Positions 36,032 to 42,851 of a stretch of DNA of 54,884 nucleotides are shown piece after piece. Position numbers and translations under genes: made by a program. The DNA is from an uncultured Cyclobacteriaceae bacterium (GTDB lineage: Bacteria > Bacteroidota > Bacteroidia > Cytophagales > Cyclobacteriaceae), in the NCBI GenBank assembly GCA_947492745.1, contig CANLOE010000039.1, positions 1 to 54,884 on the forward strand, in the 5' to 3' direction. Within the stretch, counting starts at the first letter, position 1, and every line of letters begins with the position of its first letter. Under the pieces are notes generated by a model. That model worked only from the letters and a program-made list of their open reading frames with translations, made no database searches and was not told the origin of the DNA.

Positions 36032-36265
36032 TCATATTAGTTCTTTCAAAGGTGGCGGGCCGTCTTTCCTGACCTTCTCGACTGCTTCCAACCAGTATTC
36101 CCAAAATGCACTGTCTGCGGGAGTATCTTCTTCCACATACTCTCCACCACTCAAAATATCGGTCAAATCTTCTGAACCTGTGAGTTCCCAATAGTACGTC
36201 AACATATAAAGCATGGCCTCATATCCTTCTTTTTCAGTGATTATTCTATTGCTGCTTATTTTCAT
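36032..36265 (-). CDS. Putative immunity protein for module 9
   Basis: 77 residues, acidic, with ITEKEGYEAMLYMLTYYWEL, DLTDILSGGEY and an end PADSAFWEYWLEAVEKVRKD-GPPPLKELI. It is a close paralogue of the immunity gene at 41141; the last 30 residues are the same. It starts 6 bp after the toxin stop. Paralogous immunity next to paralogous toxin is strong support for the pairing. Confidence 0.82.
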   Translation of the reverse strand: MKISSNRIITEKEGYEAMLYMLTYYWELTGSEDLTDILSGGEYVEEDTPADSAFWEYWLEAVEKVRKDGPPPLKELI

Positions 36266-36271
36266 GATAAA

Positions 36272-36574
36272 TTACTTTAAATCATACTTTTTAACGAAAT
36301 TAACAGGTTTCTGGTTGATGCCCGCACCTTTTACGACTCCATCTCGGGTATAACCGTATAATTGAGTTCCATCATCAAGAATTCGAGCAAACCAACTCTT
36401 ATCGAACTTATCAACTCCTTGCAAATACTTACTGTTATTGGTAAGATCGGTAATCAACTTTCTATTAGTGGCATTATCTATCAATTTTCCCACTTTCCCA
36501 GAGAAAATATGGTTGGCCGATTTTCCTTTAGGTACCACATTTGTTACCCCCCTAGCGGCACTTCTTTCAAGCAA
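36272..36574 (-). CDS. Displaced toxin tip, module 9
   Basis: 100 residues from a TTG; the frame is open upstream into 36575-36824. After the junction RSAARG the tip reads VTNVVPKGKSANHIFSGKVG, NRKLITDL, GVDKFDKSWFARILDDGTQL and YGYTRDGVVKGAGIN. It is homologous to the tip at 41420. The pattern (N/H-H-x-F-x-G, G-D-x-x-x-K-x-W, TR-G-VKGAG) resembles small RNase-like CDI/Rhs toxin tips, perhaps BECR fold; that assignment is tentative. No own start codon or export signal. Confidence 0.72.
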   Translation of the reverse strand: MLERSAARGVTNVVPKGKSANHIFSGKVGKLIDNATNRKLITDLTNNSKYLQGVDKFDKSWFARILDDGTQLYGYTRDGVVKGAGINQKPVNFVKKYDLK

Positions 36575-36824
36575 TAGTAAACCTTCACAATCCGACCCTA
36601 TTTCGATTTTAGAAAGTACTCGTTTTAGCCCAAGTTCTACCCCAACCGAACCTTCAATTTTGTCCCAAGTATAAGTTTCAGAAATAGGGTTTCTTGGGTC
36701 AAACCCTAAATAACTGGATTAGCAAAAGCAGTGATGACGCCACTTTGAAAAACAAAAAGACCGATAAGAATTAATAATATCCTTATTATCCAGTTTGTTT
36801 TATGTTTAAGTAGGTGTTTCATCT
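36575..36824 (-). pseudogene. Fragment with a signal-peptide-like start fused to the tip of module 9
   Basis: An ATG at 36822 opens MKHLLKHKTNWIIRILLILI with a hydrophobic run up to VITAFANPVI and then TAG. One frame over, from about 36715, the sequence reads YLGFDPRNPISETYTWDK, IEGSVGVELGLKRVLSKIEI and GSDCEGLLLLE and runs without a stop into RSAARG and the toxin tip. It looks like a small exported or lipid-anchored protein broken by a frameshift and then joined to a tip. Its family is not recognised. Confidence 0.5.
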
Positions 36825-37247
36825 TTACTCTAAGCTACCTACTAGGGGATAAGATTCTAAAGTTGTTTCAAGTTCTACAACAAAACGGTCTAAAGTTGCC
36901 AAGTCTGTTTGAAGCTTAAAATCCAAGCTATCTCCGCTATCGGTATTTGCTTTCCCCTTACAGTTTACAGAGCCATTAGATTCAACTTGAAAATGCAAAT
37001 ACAATCCTTCTTCCATTGTTGTAAATTCACTCTCTTTAGTAGTATCATTTTGCAAGGCTTTCAAAGATTCATAAAACCTTTGCAAGTCGTCAACTCTTAA
37101 ATTAGTACCGTATAATGTATTGATACCCTGAACATCTATTTTGATTTGTGATTCAAGCCAATTACCGTCCCAATAGTCGTCTGTTTCAGAATTGCTTCTT
37201 CTTAAAACACTTATCTCTAATTTCCCTAAATCTCCTGTAAGTCTCAT
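36825..37247 (-). CDS. Putative immunity protein for module 8 (WapI-immunity-like)
   Basis: 140 residues. The opening GDLGKLEISVLRRSN with DYWDGNWLESQIKIDVQGI resembles immunity proteins found with WapA-type toxins (DYWDGNWL is the typical block), followed by a beta-rich C-terminal half. It starts 13 bp after the stop of the DUF4258-like tip. Function is inferred from position and this resemblance. Confidence 0.75.
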   Translation of the reverse strand: MRLTGDLGKLEISVLRRSNSETDDYWDGNWLESQIKIDVQGINTLYGTNLRVDDLQRFYESLKALQNDTTKESEFTTMEEGLYLHFQVESNGSVNCKGKANTDSGDSLDFKLQTDLATLDRFVVELETTLESYPLVGSLE

Positions 37248-37260
37248 TTTTCAAGTATTT

Positions 37261-37731
37261 CTATTGTGGGATAACTGTAATAATGTCACCTGCCTTGTTG
37301 GTAATAACCTTTAAATTATCCCTAATGAAAACAGAAGTACCTGGGGTATTACCTGGGAATGTTCGGGCTGGATTCTTAATTACATCAAGTACAGCTCTTG
37401 GCGAGAGAATACCTCTTGATTGCATTTGGTCAAGTGCATGACCTGTGAATTTTCTGCCGCCAATCGTTGTAGGAGAGTTCTTTGTCAGAACTTTCATTAC
37501 GTTACCACTTCTACCTACAGGGGTCTTAGCTAAATTACCTGCCCCCCTAGCGGATTCCCTTCCTCCTTTCGTATACCATAGCCAATGCTGGTACAGGTCG
37601 TTGAGCTCGTTCTTTTCCTGCTGGGTCAGCGTGCCCTGCGACTTCTTGTGCTGCAGCTCGTGGAAGCGCTGCTCCTTGCCGTCGTTCCATATCGAGTCGT
37701 CGTTGCCGCCCGCCTCATGGCTCATGACCAT
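37261..37731 (-). CDS. Rhs linker with DUF4258-like toxin tip (module 8)
   Basis: 156 residues. Residues 1-58 are the Rhs linker (MSHEAGGNDDSIWNDGKEQR...LWYTKGGRES), then the junction ARGAGNLAKTPVGRSG. The tip (about 86-156) reads IGGRKFTGHALDQMQSRGIL, VLDVIKNPARTF, TSVFIRDNLKVIT and DIITVIPQ, the DUF4258 pattern (F-x-x-HA--RM--RGI ... IITVIP), a domain often placed with RNase-like toxins. The likely start is an internal ATG of the linker. Not attached to a core, so silent for export. Confidence 0.85.
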   Translation of the reverse strand: MVMSHEAGGNDDSIWNDGKEQRFHELQHKKSQGTLTQQEKNELNDLYQHWLWYTKGGRESARGAGNLAKTPVGRSGNVMKVLTKNSPTTIGGRKFTGHALDQMQSRGILSPRAVLDVIKNPARTFPGNTPGTSVFIRDNLKVITNKAGDIITVIPQ

Positions 37732-37772
37732 GAAGGTGGAAATCTAATCTTAAACAGCAGCTTTCTTAATGT

Positions 37773-37804
37773 AACAAGCCAACCTGAAGGCTGGCTTGTT
37801 TTTT
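37773..37804 (+). terminator. Hairpin with T-run between modules 7 and 8
   Basis: AACAAGCCA (37773-37781) pairs with TGGCTTGTT (37792-37800), followed on the plus strand by TTTT. In sequence it is a good factor-independent terminator for plus-strand transcription, although every gene nearby is on the minus strand. It may stop antisense transcription or be carried over from the donor of module 8. Confidence 0.6.
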
Positions 37805-37805
37805 A

Positions 37806-38126
37806 TTAGTCACAAAAACATATTAGTCCTGAATTTAGATTGACTGTAGCTTCTTCTAAAATATCCAAGAATTTTCTATAGGAAGCTTTTTTTTCTTGTG
37901 GGACGGTCTTTATCTGAAATTTTGCAAATTCGTACATTTTAGATACTTCGGATTTTTTAATTCTAAAGTCGATATAGTATCCAATCTCTAGCCCTAAAGT
38001 TTTTGTATGTTCTATTAAATCATGAACTGATTTAAAATCATTTAATCCTATGCTACCAATGTAATTATCTTCATTGGGGTATTCTGGCTGTCCTTCTTGG
38101 TCGCTTATACTATAAAAATCTAACAT
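37806..38126 (-). CDS. Putative immunity protein for module 7
   Basis: 106 residues, acidic N-terminus (MLDFYSISDQEGQPEYPNED), then YIGSIGLNDFKSVHDLIEHT. No named family recognised. It starts 6 bp behind the toxin stop and shares the AT-rich composition of the tip. Confidence 0.68.
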   Translation of the reverse strand: MLDFYSISDQEGQPEYPNEDNYIGSIGLNDFKSVHDLIEHTKTLGLEIGYYIDFRIKKSEVSKMYEFAKFQIKTVPQEKKASYRKFLDILEEATVNLNSGLICFCD

Positions 38127-38132
38127 CTTTTT

Positions 38133-38789
38133 TTATTCTAATGGGTGAAATGTACGAACAGTACCATCCGTATTAACTGTAGCTCTATATTTTCGGTATG
38201 TTCCATTTGTTTTAGTACGATATTCAAAAACGGGTAGGCCATCATAATTTGATTCCTTTCCATGTTTTAAGGTTTTATTTAATAGTCTTTTAATATCACT
38301 TTCGCTTAAATTCGGATCAAATTTCGTTTTCTTAGGAAATCTAGAAGGATTAATATGCCTATCATAAATATGTTTCCAACCCGATGAAGCATTTCCTTGT
38401 TCTAATTTAAAGTTTCTGCTACCTCTATTAAATATAGCCCTATTTGAAAGGTAACTCCCCGCCCTCTCCCCTTCCCTTCCTCCTTTCGTATACCATAGCC
38501 AGTGCCGGTACAGGTCGTTGAGCTCGTTCTTTTCCTGCTGGGTCAGCGTGCCCTGCGACTTCTTGTGCTGCAGCTCATGGAAACGCTGCTCCCTGCCCTC
38601 GTTCCATATCGAGTCGTCGTTGCCGCCCGCCTCATGGCTCATGAACATCAAGGTAGCGAACAGCCCTGCTATGCGCAGCCCCATGGCGGTACCTTTGGTG
38701 GCCACCTGCTCCACTACCTTCTCGGCCACGGTCATCTTGATGACTTCCCATAAACCCGGAGTAAGGGACAGCCTTTCTATTGCGGACAA
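38133..38789 (-). CDS. Displaced Rhs neck, linker and toxin tip, module 7
   Basis: 218 residues if read from a TTG inside element D; an ATG inside the neck (MTVAEKVVEQ) is more natural. Neck (VAEKVVEQVATKGTAMGLRI) and linker (HEAGGNDDSIWNEG...LWYTKGGREGER) match the intact gene almost exactly. The tip from about 118 reads FNRGSRNFKLEQGNASSGWK, HIYDRHINPSRFPKK, SESDIKRLLNKTLKHGKES and ends TVNTDGTVRTFHPLE. GWKHIYDRH with a second His near the end suggests a small nuclease, but the family is not certain. A core fragment lies just upstream, cut off by D. Confidence 0.78.
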   Translation of the reverse strand: MSAIERLSLTPGLWEVIKMTVAEKVVEQVATKGTAMGLRIAGLFATLMFMSHEAGGNDDSIWNEGREQRFHELQHKKSQGTLTQQEKNELNDLYRHWLWYTKGGREGERAGSYLSNRAIFNRGSRNFKLEQGNASSGWKHIYDRHINPSRFPKKTKFDPNLSESDIKRLLNKTLKHGKESNYDGLPVFEYRTKTNGTYRKYRATVNTDGTVRTFHPLE

Positions 38790-38922
38790 AAACTACTTCA
38801 AAATCAACGGTTCTGCGCTGCGCAGGCTCGTCACCTTAATGACCATTAGGACTCCTCACCTGAACCGCTGATTTTATCGTACTTTATGCCCTCATAACGA
38901 AATCCTGTCCATCATTCCGGGT
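38754..38922 (-). repeat. Element D splitting an Rhs duplicate (169 bp)
   Basis: ACCCGGAGTAAGGGACAG...CATTCCGGGT on the plus strand, flanked by TAA at 38751-38753 and 38923-38925. The intact Rhs gene has GAGCTGTTAAGGGAAGTC at this point. Here TTA appears on both sides of the element (minus-strand reading), so the empty site and the 3-bp duplication are both visible. The reading frame is broken (172 bp in total). Confidence 0.95.
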
Positions 38923-39443
38923 TAACAGCTCGTTCTCCACGAGTGCCCTTTGCTCTTCGCAGGGCGGCTTGCCGGGACAGTCGCACTTGCAGCCGTCCTG
39001 TACAAAGGCATAGGACAGTGCCCTATAGAACATCTGGGCATCCTGCCCCGTCAGCAGTAGGCCCCGCGAGGTCTCCTTGATGTCCCGGCCATCGGGGTCG
39101 ATGGTGGCGATGGGGTCGTTCCCCGCCCAGCTGTAGGGGGAGAGGTCCGTATAGCGGTCGGCATGGGGGTCGGGCTGCCAGGTACGGCCCGCGGCCGGGT
39201 CGTACATCCGCCAGCCAAAGTCGGTGCTGTTCAGCCCCAGCACGTCCTGACGCTCCTTGCCCTGATAGAGGAAGCTGTTCCCTTTGGCCATGGCACGACT
39301 GTAGGAGCCGAAGGTCAGCCCGAAGGGATAGTAGTCGTCCCGCTGTACCACGGGTCCTTCGCTATGGACCACACGCAGGTCGTCAAAGAACACCCTGTCC
39401 TCGGGCCGCAGCCCTTCGTAGGAGACATAAATATAGGCAAAAT
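38884..39443 (-). pseudogene. Duplicated Rhs core fragment
   Basis: From 39443 the minus strand copies residues of the intact Rhs protein (YIYVSYEGLRPEDRVFFDDL...) through the core (YDPAAGRTWQPDPHADRYTD, then NDPIATIDPDGRD) to CEEQRALVENELL, nearly identical at DNA level to 43429-43945. At 38922 it enters element D and stops (TRNDGQDFVMRA). At 39443 the match ends abruptly. It has no start or signal. It shows that a whole 3' part of an Rhs gene was copied here, not only tips. Confidence 0.9.
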
Positions 39444-39521
39444 ACCAGTTTTTGTACGGATGTCCCGAAAGGTTGGGTGTGTATGATTTTCGGGAACTAC
39501 TTCAACTAGTTCATCTTACTA

Positions 39522-39962
39522 TTATTGCTGTTGTGCCTGTTCTTTTTCTAATTCTATCTTTCGCTTGAAGTATATCCGTTCAGCTTCTTCGTCACCTTCA
39601 ACAAGTTTTTCGTAATGGGCATCATCAAAAACCAACTCGTGATATCCCCAAACAGTTTCTTGGTAAGGATAGCTTTCATCTGTGTTTTTATATGATTTAA
39701 AAAACCAGGTTGAGGGTATATTATTTTCAGTCACTTCGAAAAGCGGGTACGGATAAGCTGATATATGACCGCCATCATCAATCACATAACCCAAAACACC
39801 TTCACCCATCAACATTCCCATTACTACATACTCTTTACCTATTTTTACTCCATATTCAGTATGACCGGTAGCACCAAATCTTCCTAATTCATCTTTATTC
39901 AATTCCTTACTTTCATAAGCCCTCAAGGCCTCTCCGGTATTATGGACACAACGAACTTTCAT
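39522..39962 (-). CDS. Putative immunity protein for module 6
   Basis: 146 residues (MKVRCVHNTGEALRAYESKE, then GRFGATGHTEYGVKIGKEYV and VIDDGGHISAYPYPLFEV), acidic and with a charged Gln-rich end. The pattern VR-x-N-TG-AL...GKEYVVMGM recurs beside polymorphic toxins in Bacteroidota. Only the last 20 codons of its toxin remain, 3 bp before its ATG. Confidence 0.75.
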   Translation of the reverse strand: MKVRCVHNTGEALRAYESKELNKDELGRFGATGHTEYGVKIGKEYVVMGMLMGEGVLGYVIDDGGHISAYPYPLFEVTENNIPSTWFFKSYKNTDESYPYQETVWGYHELVFDDAHYEKLVEGDEEAERIYFKRKIELEKEQAQQQ

Positions 39963-39965
39963 ACA

Positions 39966-40028
39966 CTATTTGAATTTAAAGTCATCAACCGCTTTCAAGG
40001 TGCCATCGACCCAATCAATATGATTTCG
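39966..40028 (-). pseudogene. C-terminal toxin remnant, module 6
   Basis: Twenty codons (RNHIDWVDGTLKAVDDFKFK) and a stop, directly before the immunity ATG at 39962. A TGA precedes them in frame. This is the expected tail of a toxin gene whose front has been lost. Confidence 0.6.
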
Positions 40029-40043
40029 TCAAACATTCTGATT

Positions 40044-40271
40044 TTAATGCTCTATTTGTCCCTTGATAGCTGTAAATACCTGTTCTCCCTCAAGCTCTTG
40101 TCTCTGCACGACAACAACGCTTTCCGGCAAAAATTCCCACGCTTCATCATCGGGGTCATGGATTTCTTTTCCTTGAATTTTATAAAGATTTTCACTGATC
40201 TCTATTGCAAGTACGGGTCGGTAGACAACAGTACCCTCACCTAATAACCGAACATAAATATTCTTTTTCAT
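40044..40271 (-). CDS. Putative immunity protein for module 5
   Basis: 75 residues from MKKNIYVRLLGEGTVVYRPV (the ATG at 40271; a TTG at 40301 would overlap the remnant upstream). The pattern K-IYV-LL-EGT-V-RPV-A...LYKIQGKE...WEFLPE is a widespread small family of unknown function, here in an immunity position. It starts 4 bp after a toxin remnant. Confidence 0.72.
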   Translation of the reverse strand: MKKNIYVRLLGEGTVVYRPVLAIEISENLYKIQGKEIHDPDDEAWEFLPESVVVVQRQELEGEQVFTAIKGQIEH

Positions 40272-40275
40272 TTCT

Positions 40276-40353
40276 CTAGTATTTAAATCCACGTCCTCCA
40301 ACGTGAATAATCTCTTTTGTTACATCATCAATTACAACTGATCGGCCGGTTTT
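40276..40353 (-). pseudogene. C-terminal toxin remnant, module 5
   Basis: Twenty-five codons (KTGRSVVIDDVTKEIIHVGG-RGFKY) and a stop, squeezed between the stop of the module 4 immunity gene (40359) and the ATG of the next (40271). A TAA precedes them in frame. The motif GRSVVIDDVTKEIIHVG is typical of the tail of secreted polymorphic toxins. Confidence 0.65.
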
Positions 40354-40358
40354 TTAAG

Positions 40359-40691
40359 CTAGTTGATCATTTCTTCCTTCAGAATTTCAACAATATCTCC
40401 CCGTACTGCCTTCCATCGGTCATTATCCACAAAATCCTTTGGATTCCAGATTGATCTATCAAAATCATCTATCATGTTTTTCAACTTTTCTATTTTTCTT
40501 GCTACCTCAAGAGATAGGTAACCTTCCCGATGTAATTTCTCAAGATTTCCCTTATGAAAGAATGTATAATAGTCCCCTTCCAGTTCTTCTATCTGGATTT
40601 GTATTGTAGACAGATAAGGGATATTGGGCTCTTTTTTTGGAAGAAGCAAAAGATTTAAAGTGTCAATGAATGATACTATCAGTTGTTCCAT
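40359..40691 (-). CDS. Putative immunity protein for module 4
   Basis: 110 residues, helical and acidic (MEQLIVSFIDTLNLLLLPKK, then GDYYTFFHKGNLEKLHREGY and WNPKDFVDNDRWKAVRGD). Starts 4 bp behind the toxin stop at 40696. No family recognised. Confidence 0.7.
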   Translation of the reverse strand: MEQLIVSFIDTLNLLLLPKKEPNIPYLSTIQIQIEELEGDYYTFFHKGNLEKLHREGYLSLEVARKIEKLKNMIDDFDRSIWNPKDFVDNDRWKAVRGDIVEILKEEMIN

Positions 40692-40695
40692 ATTT

Positions 40696-41109
40696 TTATT
40701 CTACATAAAATATTTTGGACTTGTCATCTTTCGAGGGTATATACCCTTTGCCGACAACTTTATTTTTTCCGGCTGTTCCACTATTGATTTTATAGTACGT
40801 GGAATTTGGATGATGAGAATTACCGCTTGTAAAGGATACAAATCCGTCACCATCTTTTTGAATAAATTTCCATCCTTCCCCGGAATTTAATGGCTGCTTC
40901 TCCCATCCCTCGCCCAACATTTTTTCTACTTCATCCGCAGATTTGCCCCATATAGATTTCGGGTCAGCCACAAGGTCATCAAAAGATTTAATTACTCCTT
41001 CCCTTCCTCCTTTCGTATACCATAGCCAATGCTGGTACAGGTCGTTGAGTTCGTTATTTTCCTGCTGGGTCAGCGTGCCCTGCGCTATGGACTTCACGTA
41101 GGTCGTCAA
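40696..41109 (-). CDS. Rhs linker with toxin tip, module 4
   Basis: 137 residues, read from a TTG with the same altered start as the barnase module (MTTYVKSIAQGTLTQQENNE). After LWYTKGGREG the tip begins VIKSFDDLVADPKSIWGKSA and goes on DEVEKMLGEGWEKQPLN, GWKFIQKDGDGFVSF, SGNSHHPNSTYYKINSGTAG. The block SIWGKS--EV-KMLGEGW is a recurrent Rhs tip of unassigned activity; the HH pair may be catalytic (inference). No core or signal in front. Confidence 0.8.
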   Translation of the reverse strand: MTTYVKSIAQGTLTQQENNELNDLYQHWLWYTKGGREGVIKSFDDLVADPKSIWGKSADEVEKMLGEGWEKQPLNSGEGWKFIQKDGDGFVSFTSGNSHHPNSTYYKINSGTAGKNKVVGKGYIPSKDDKSKIFYVE

Positions 41110-41140
41110 TGAACAAGGGCCGCGGCTCTTATTTACTATT

Positions 41141-41413
41141 TCATATTAGTTCTTTCAAAGGTGGCGGGCCGTCTTTCCTGACCTTCTCGACTGCTTCCAA
41201 CCAGTATTCCCAAAAGGCACTATCGGCTGGTCTATTTTGGACTGGCCAGTACTCACCACCACTTAAAATATCTGTTAAATCATTTGACTCAGTAGCTTCC
41301 CAGTATGCTTTTAACATATACAGCATTGCTTCATATCCTTCTTTCTCCGTAATCATTTCGTTACTGGAAATTATACCATCTTCGTTTATTTTACCATCAC
41401 TTGCTAACTTCAT
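41141..41413 (-). CDS. Putative immunity protein for module 3
   Basis: 90 residues, paralogue of the gene at 36032 (TEKEGYEAMLYMLKAYWE, DLTDILSGGEY, then the identical end PADSAFWEYWLEAVEKVRKD-GPPPLKELI). Starts 6 bp after the toxin stop. The divergence lies in the first half, where contact specificity may sit. Confidence 0.82.
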   Translation of the reverse strand: MKLASDGKINEDGIISSNEMITEKEGYEAMLYMLKAYWEATESNDLTDILSGGEYWPVQNRPADSAFWEYWLEAVEKVRKDGPPPLKELI

Positions 41414-41419
41414 AAGCTA

Positions 41420-41689
41420 CTATTTTAATCCATATTTAGCAATCATTTCAGCGGGTGTCATATTCATATATCCTGCTCCCTTGACAACACCATTACGGGT
41501 ATAAGAATATATTGATTTACCAGCACCATCTACTCCCGTGTACCAAGCCTTTCCGTATTGGTCTACGCCAAGAGGTTTACCATTAGAAATTTTTTGAATC
41601 AAGGCTCGATTAGCAGGGGTGTCTGCCAGTTTACCCGTTCCCTTGAATAAGTGGTTAGCCAGTTTTCCTTTAGGGATTGCATTAGTCAC
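41420..41689 (-). CDS. Displaced toxin tip, module 3
   Basis: 89 residues from a GTG; in frame before it only FSNVGAARG remains, then TAG. The tip (TNAIPKGKLANHLFKGTGKL, ADTPANRALIQKI, GVDQYGKAWYTGVDGAGKSI, YSYTRNGVVKGAGY) is homologous to module 9, with the same order of H/F, D-x-x-K-x-W and TRNGVVKGAG blocks. The linker has been lost. Tentatively a small RNase-like tip. Confidence 0.72.
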   Translation of the reverse strand: MTNAIPKGKLANHLFKGTGKLADTPANRALIQKISNGKPLGVDQYGKAWYTGVDGAGKSIYSYTRNGVVKGAGYMNMTPAEMIAKYGLK

Positions 41690-41722
41690 CCCCCTAGCGG
41701 CTCCTACATTACTAAACCACTA

Positions 41723-42271
41723 TCAGCTCTTATTGGCTTGTTTCAAACTTACATATTCTATTTCACCAAGTAATGTGAAATTTTTTAAATTTTCATGTCT
41801 ATTAAAGAAACTTGTCTCTATTGTGTTTCCATCATTTATAGGAGTGGACAATACAAAGTCACTGTCAAATATCAATTTCACACCCAGTGGTGAATCATTT
41901 ACAATTCTGACTAATTCCACATCTAACACATTCAGATTTACAATATTTTTAAAAACATCAACTTCAGATACGTCATAATATTCAGTATTTACTTCCATCC
42001 CTTCTTCGCAATTCATCCAATCCTTCATTCTTCTGTTATACTCACTCCATTTAAAATATTTTTTAGGAATAGGTTGAAATTCTACTATTGGTGCCGTTAG
42101 ATCATCCTTATCAGTAGATATCTTGAGTAGTTCATTTGGTGTACCTTCAAAGACATACCCTGCAGATAAATCAATTTGAGAAGCAGTATTTTCACCATAA
42201 GGTGGCCAAACAATTAGAATCAATCGTCTGACCTTTTTACCAATAATGTTTTTTAATGTATCTAGCATCAT
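41723..42271 (-). CDS. Putative immunity protein for module 2
   Basis: 182 residues, acidic and aromatic (MMLDTLKNIIGKKVRRLILI, VWPPYGENTASQID, then a long beta-rich half). Its ATG overlaps the toxin stop by 4 bp (ATGA type), showing translational coupling. No family recognised. Confidence 0.72.
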   Translation of the reverse strand: MMLDTLKNIIGKKVRRLILIVWPPYGENTASQIDLSAGYVFEGTPNELLKISTDKDDLTAPIVEFQPIPKKYFKWSEYNRRMKDWMNCEEGMEVNTEYYDVSEVDVFKNIVNLNVLDVELVRIVNDSPLGVKLIFDSDFVLSTPINDGNTIETSFFNRHENLKNFTLLGEIEYVSLKQANKS

Positions 42272-42516
42272 CTTAAAGGTTTTGCAGCATTATACCATTT
42301 GTTTGCCGTTTTGTTAATTGCCGTAATGAACTCCCCATTTGCTTTAGTGACTAACATTTTACCATTGGAAATATAGAACCTCGCATTAGGGATTGTGTTC
42401 CAAGCTCCAACTCTTGTCAAAGCTGGGTTAGCATTGTTTAGTAACTGGTTCGCCGCACCCCTTAATTGTGGTAACATTTTTTGAAGTTGTTGAGGAGTTT
42501 TCCCACCAAAACCCAA
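42268..42516 (-). CDS. Toxin tip without linker, module 2
   Basis: 82 residues counted from a TTG; the frame is open for about a dozen codons more (GHLIKHGDV) to a TGA, with no ATG. The sequence GFGGKTPQQLQKMLPQLRGA, then TRVGAWNTIPNARFYISNGK and NKTANKWYNAAKPL is a compact tip. Linker and purine junction are missing, so it probably arose by a recombination cutting inside the tip. Activity unknown. Confidence 0.65.
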   Translation of the reverse strand: MGFGGKTPQQLQKMLPQLRGAANQLLNNANPALTRVGAWNTIPNARFYISNGKMLVTKANGEFITAINKTANKWYNAAKPLR

Positions 42517-42542
42517 AACGTCGCCATGTTTTATTAAATGAC

Positions 42543-42845
42543 CTATTGCGAACTTGGGCTGTCACCTTTTGCTGCCGTTTTCTTCATTTCCTCTGTTTCT
42601 ATATATGATGCAATCATGCTATCAAACCACCTTTTCATGCCGTCGTGTTGGGCAACATCCTCAAGCATTGAAAATACTTTTTCAAATTCTTCGGGTTTTT
42701 CAATATTTTTCAATTCGAAAGGAAGGTTATGGAGCAGGTTGCTGATCCAAAAAACCTTTTTGTTTTTCGTTTCGTGGCCTTCTTCTCGTAGGAGAATGAA
42801 GGCTTCGTACAACAAGTGGTATAAGAATTCTCTGTAATTCATCAC
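42543..42845 (-). CDS. Putative immunity protein of the intact Rhs gene (module 1)
   Basis: 100 residues, helical (MMNYREFLYHLLYEAFILLR, then KPEEFEKVFSMLEDVAQHDG). It starts 6 bp behind the stop of the full-length Rhs gene, so it should protect against the active tip. No family recognised. AT-rich like the tip. Confidence 0.75.
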   Translation of the reverse strand: MMNYREFLYHLLYEAFILLREEGHETKNKKVFWISNLLHNLPFELKNIEKPEEFEKVFSMLEDVAQHDGMKRWFDSMIASYIETEEMKKTAAKGDSPSSQ

Positions 42846-42851
42846 ATCATT

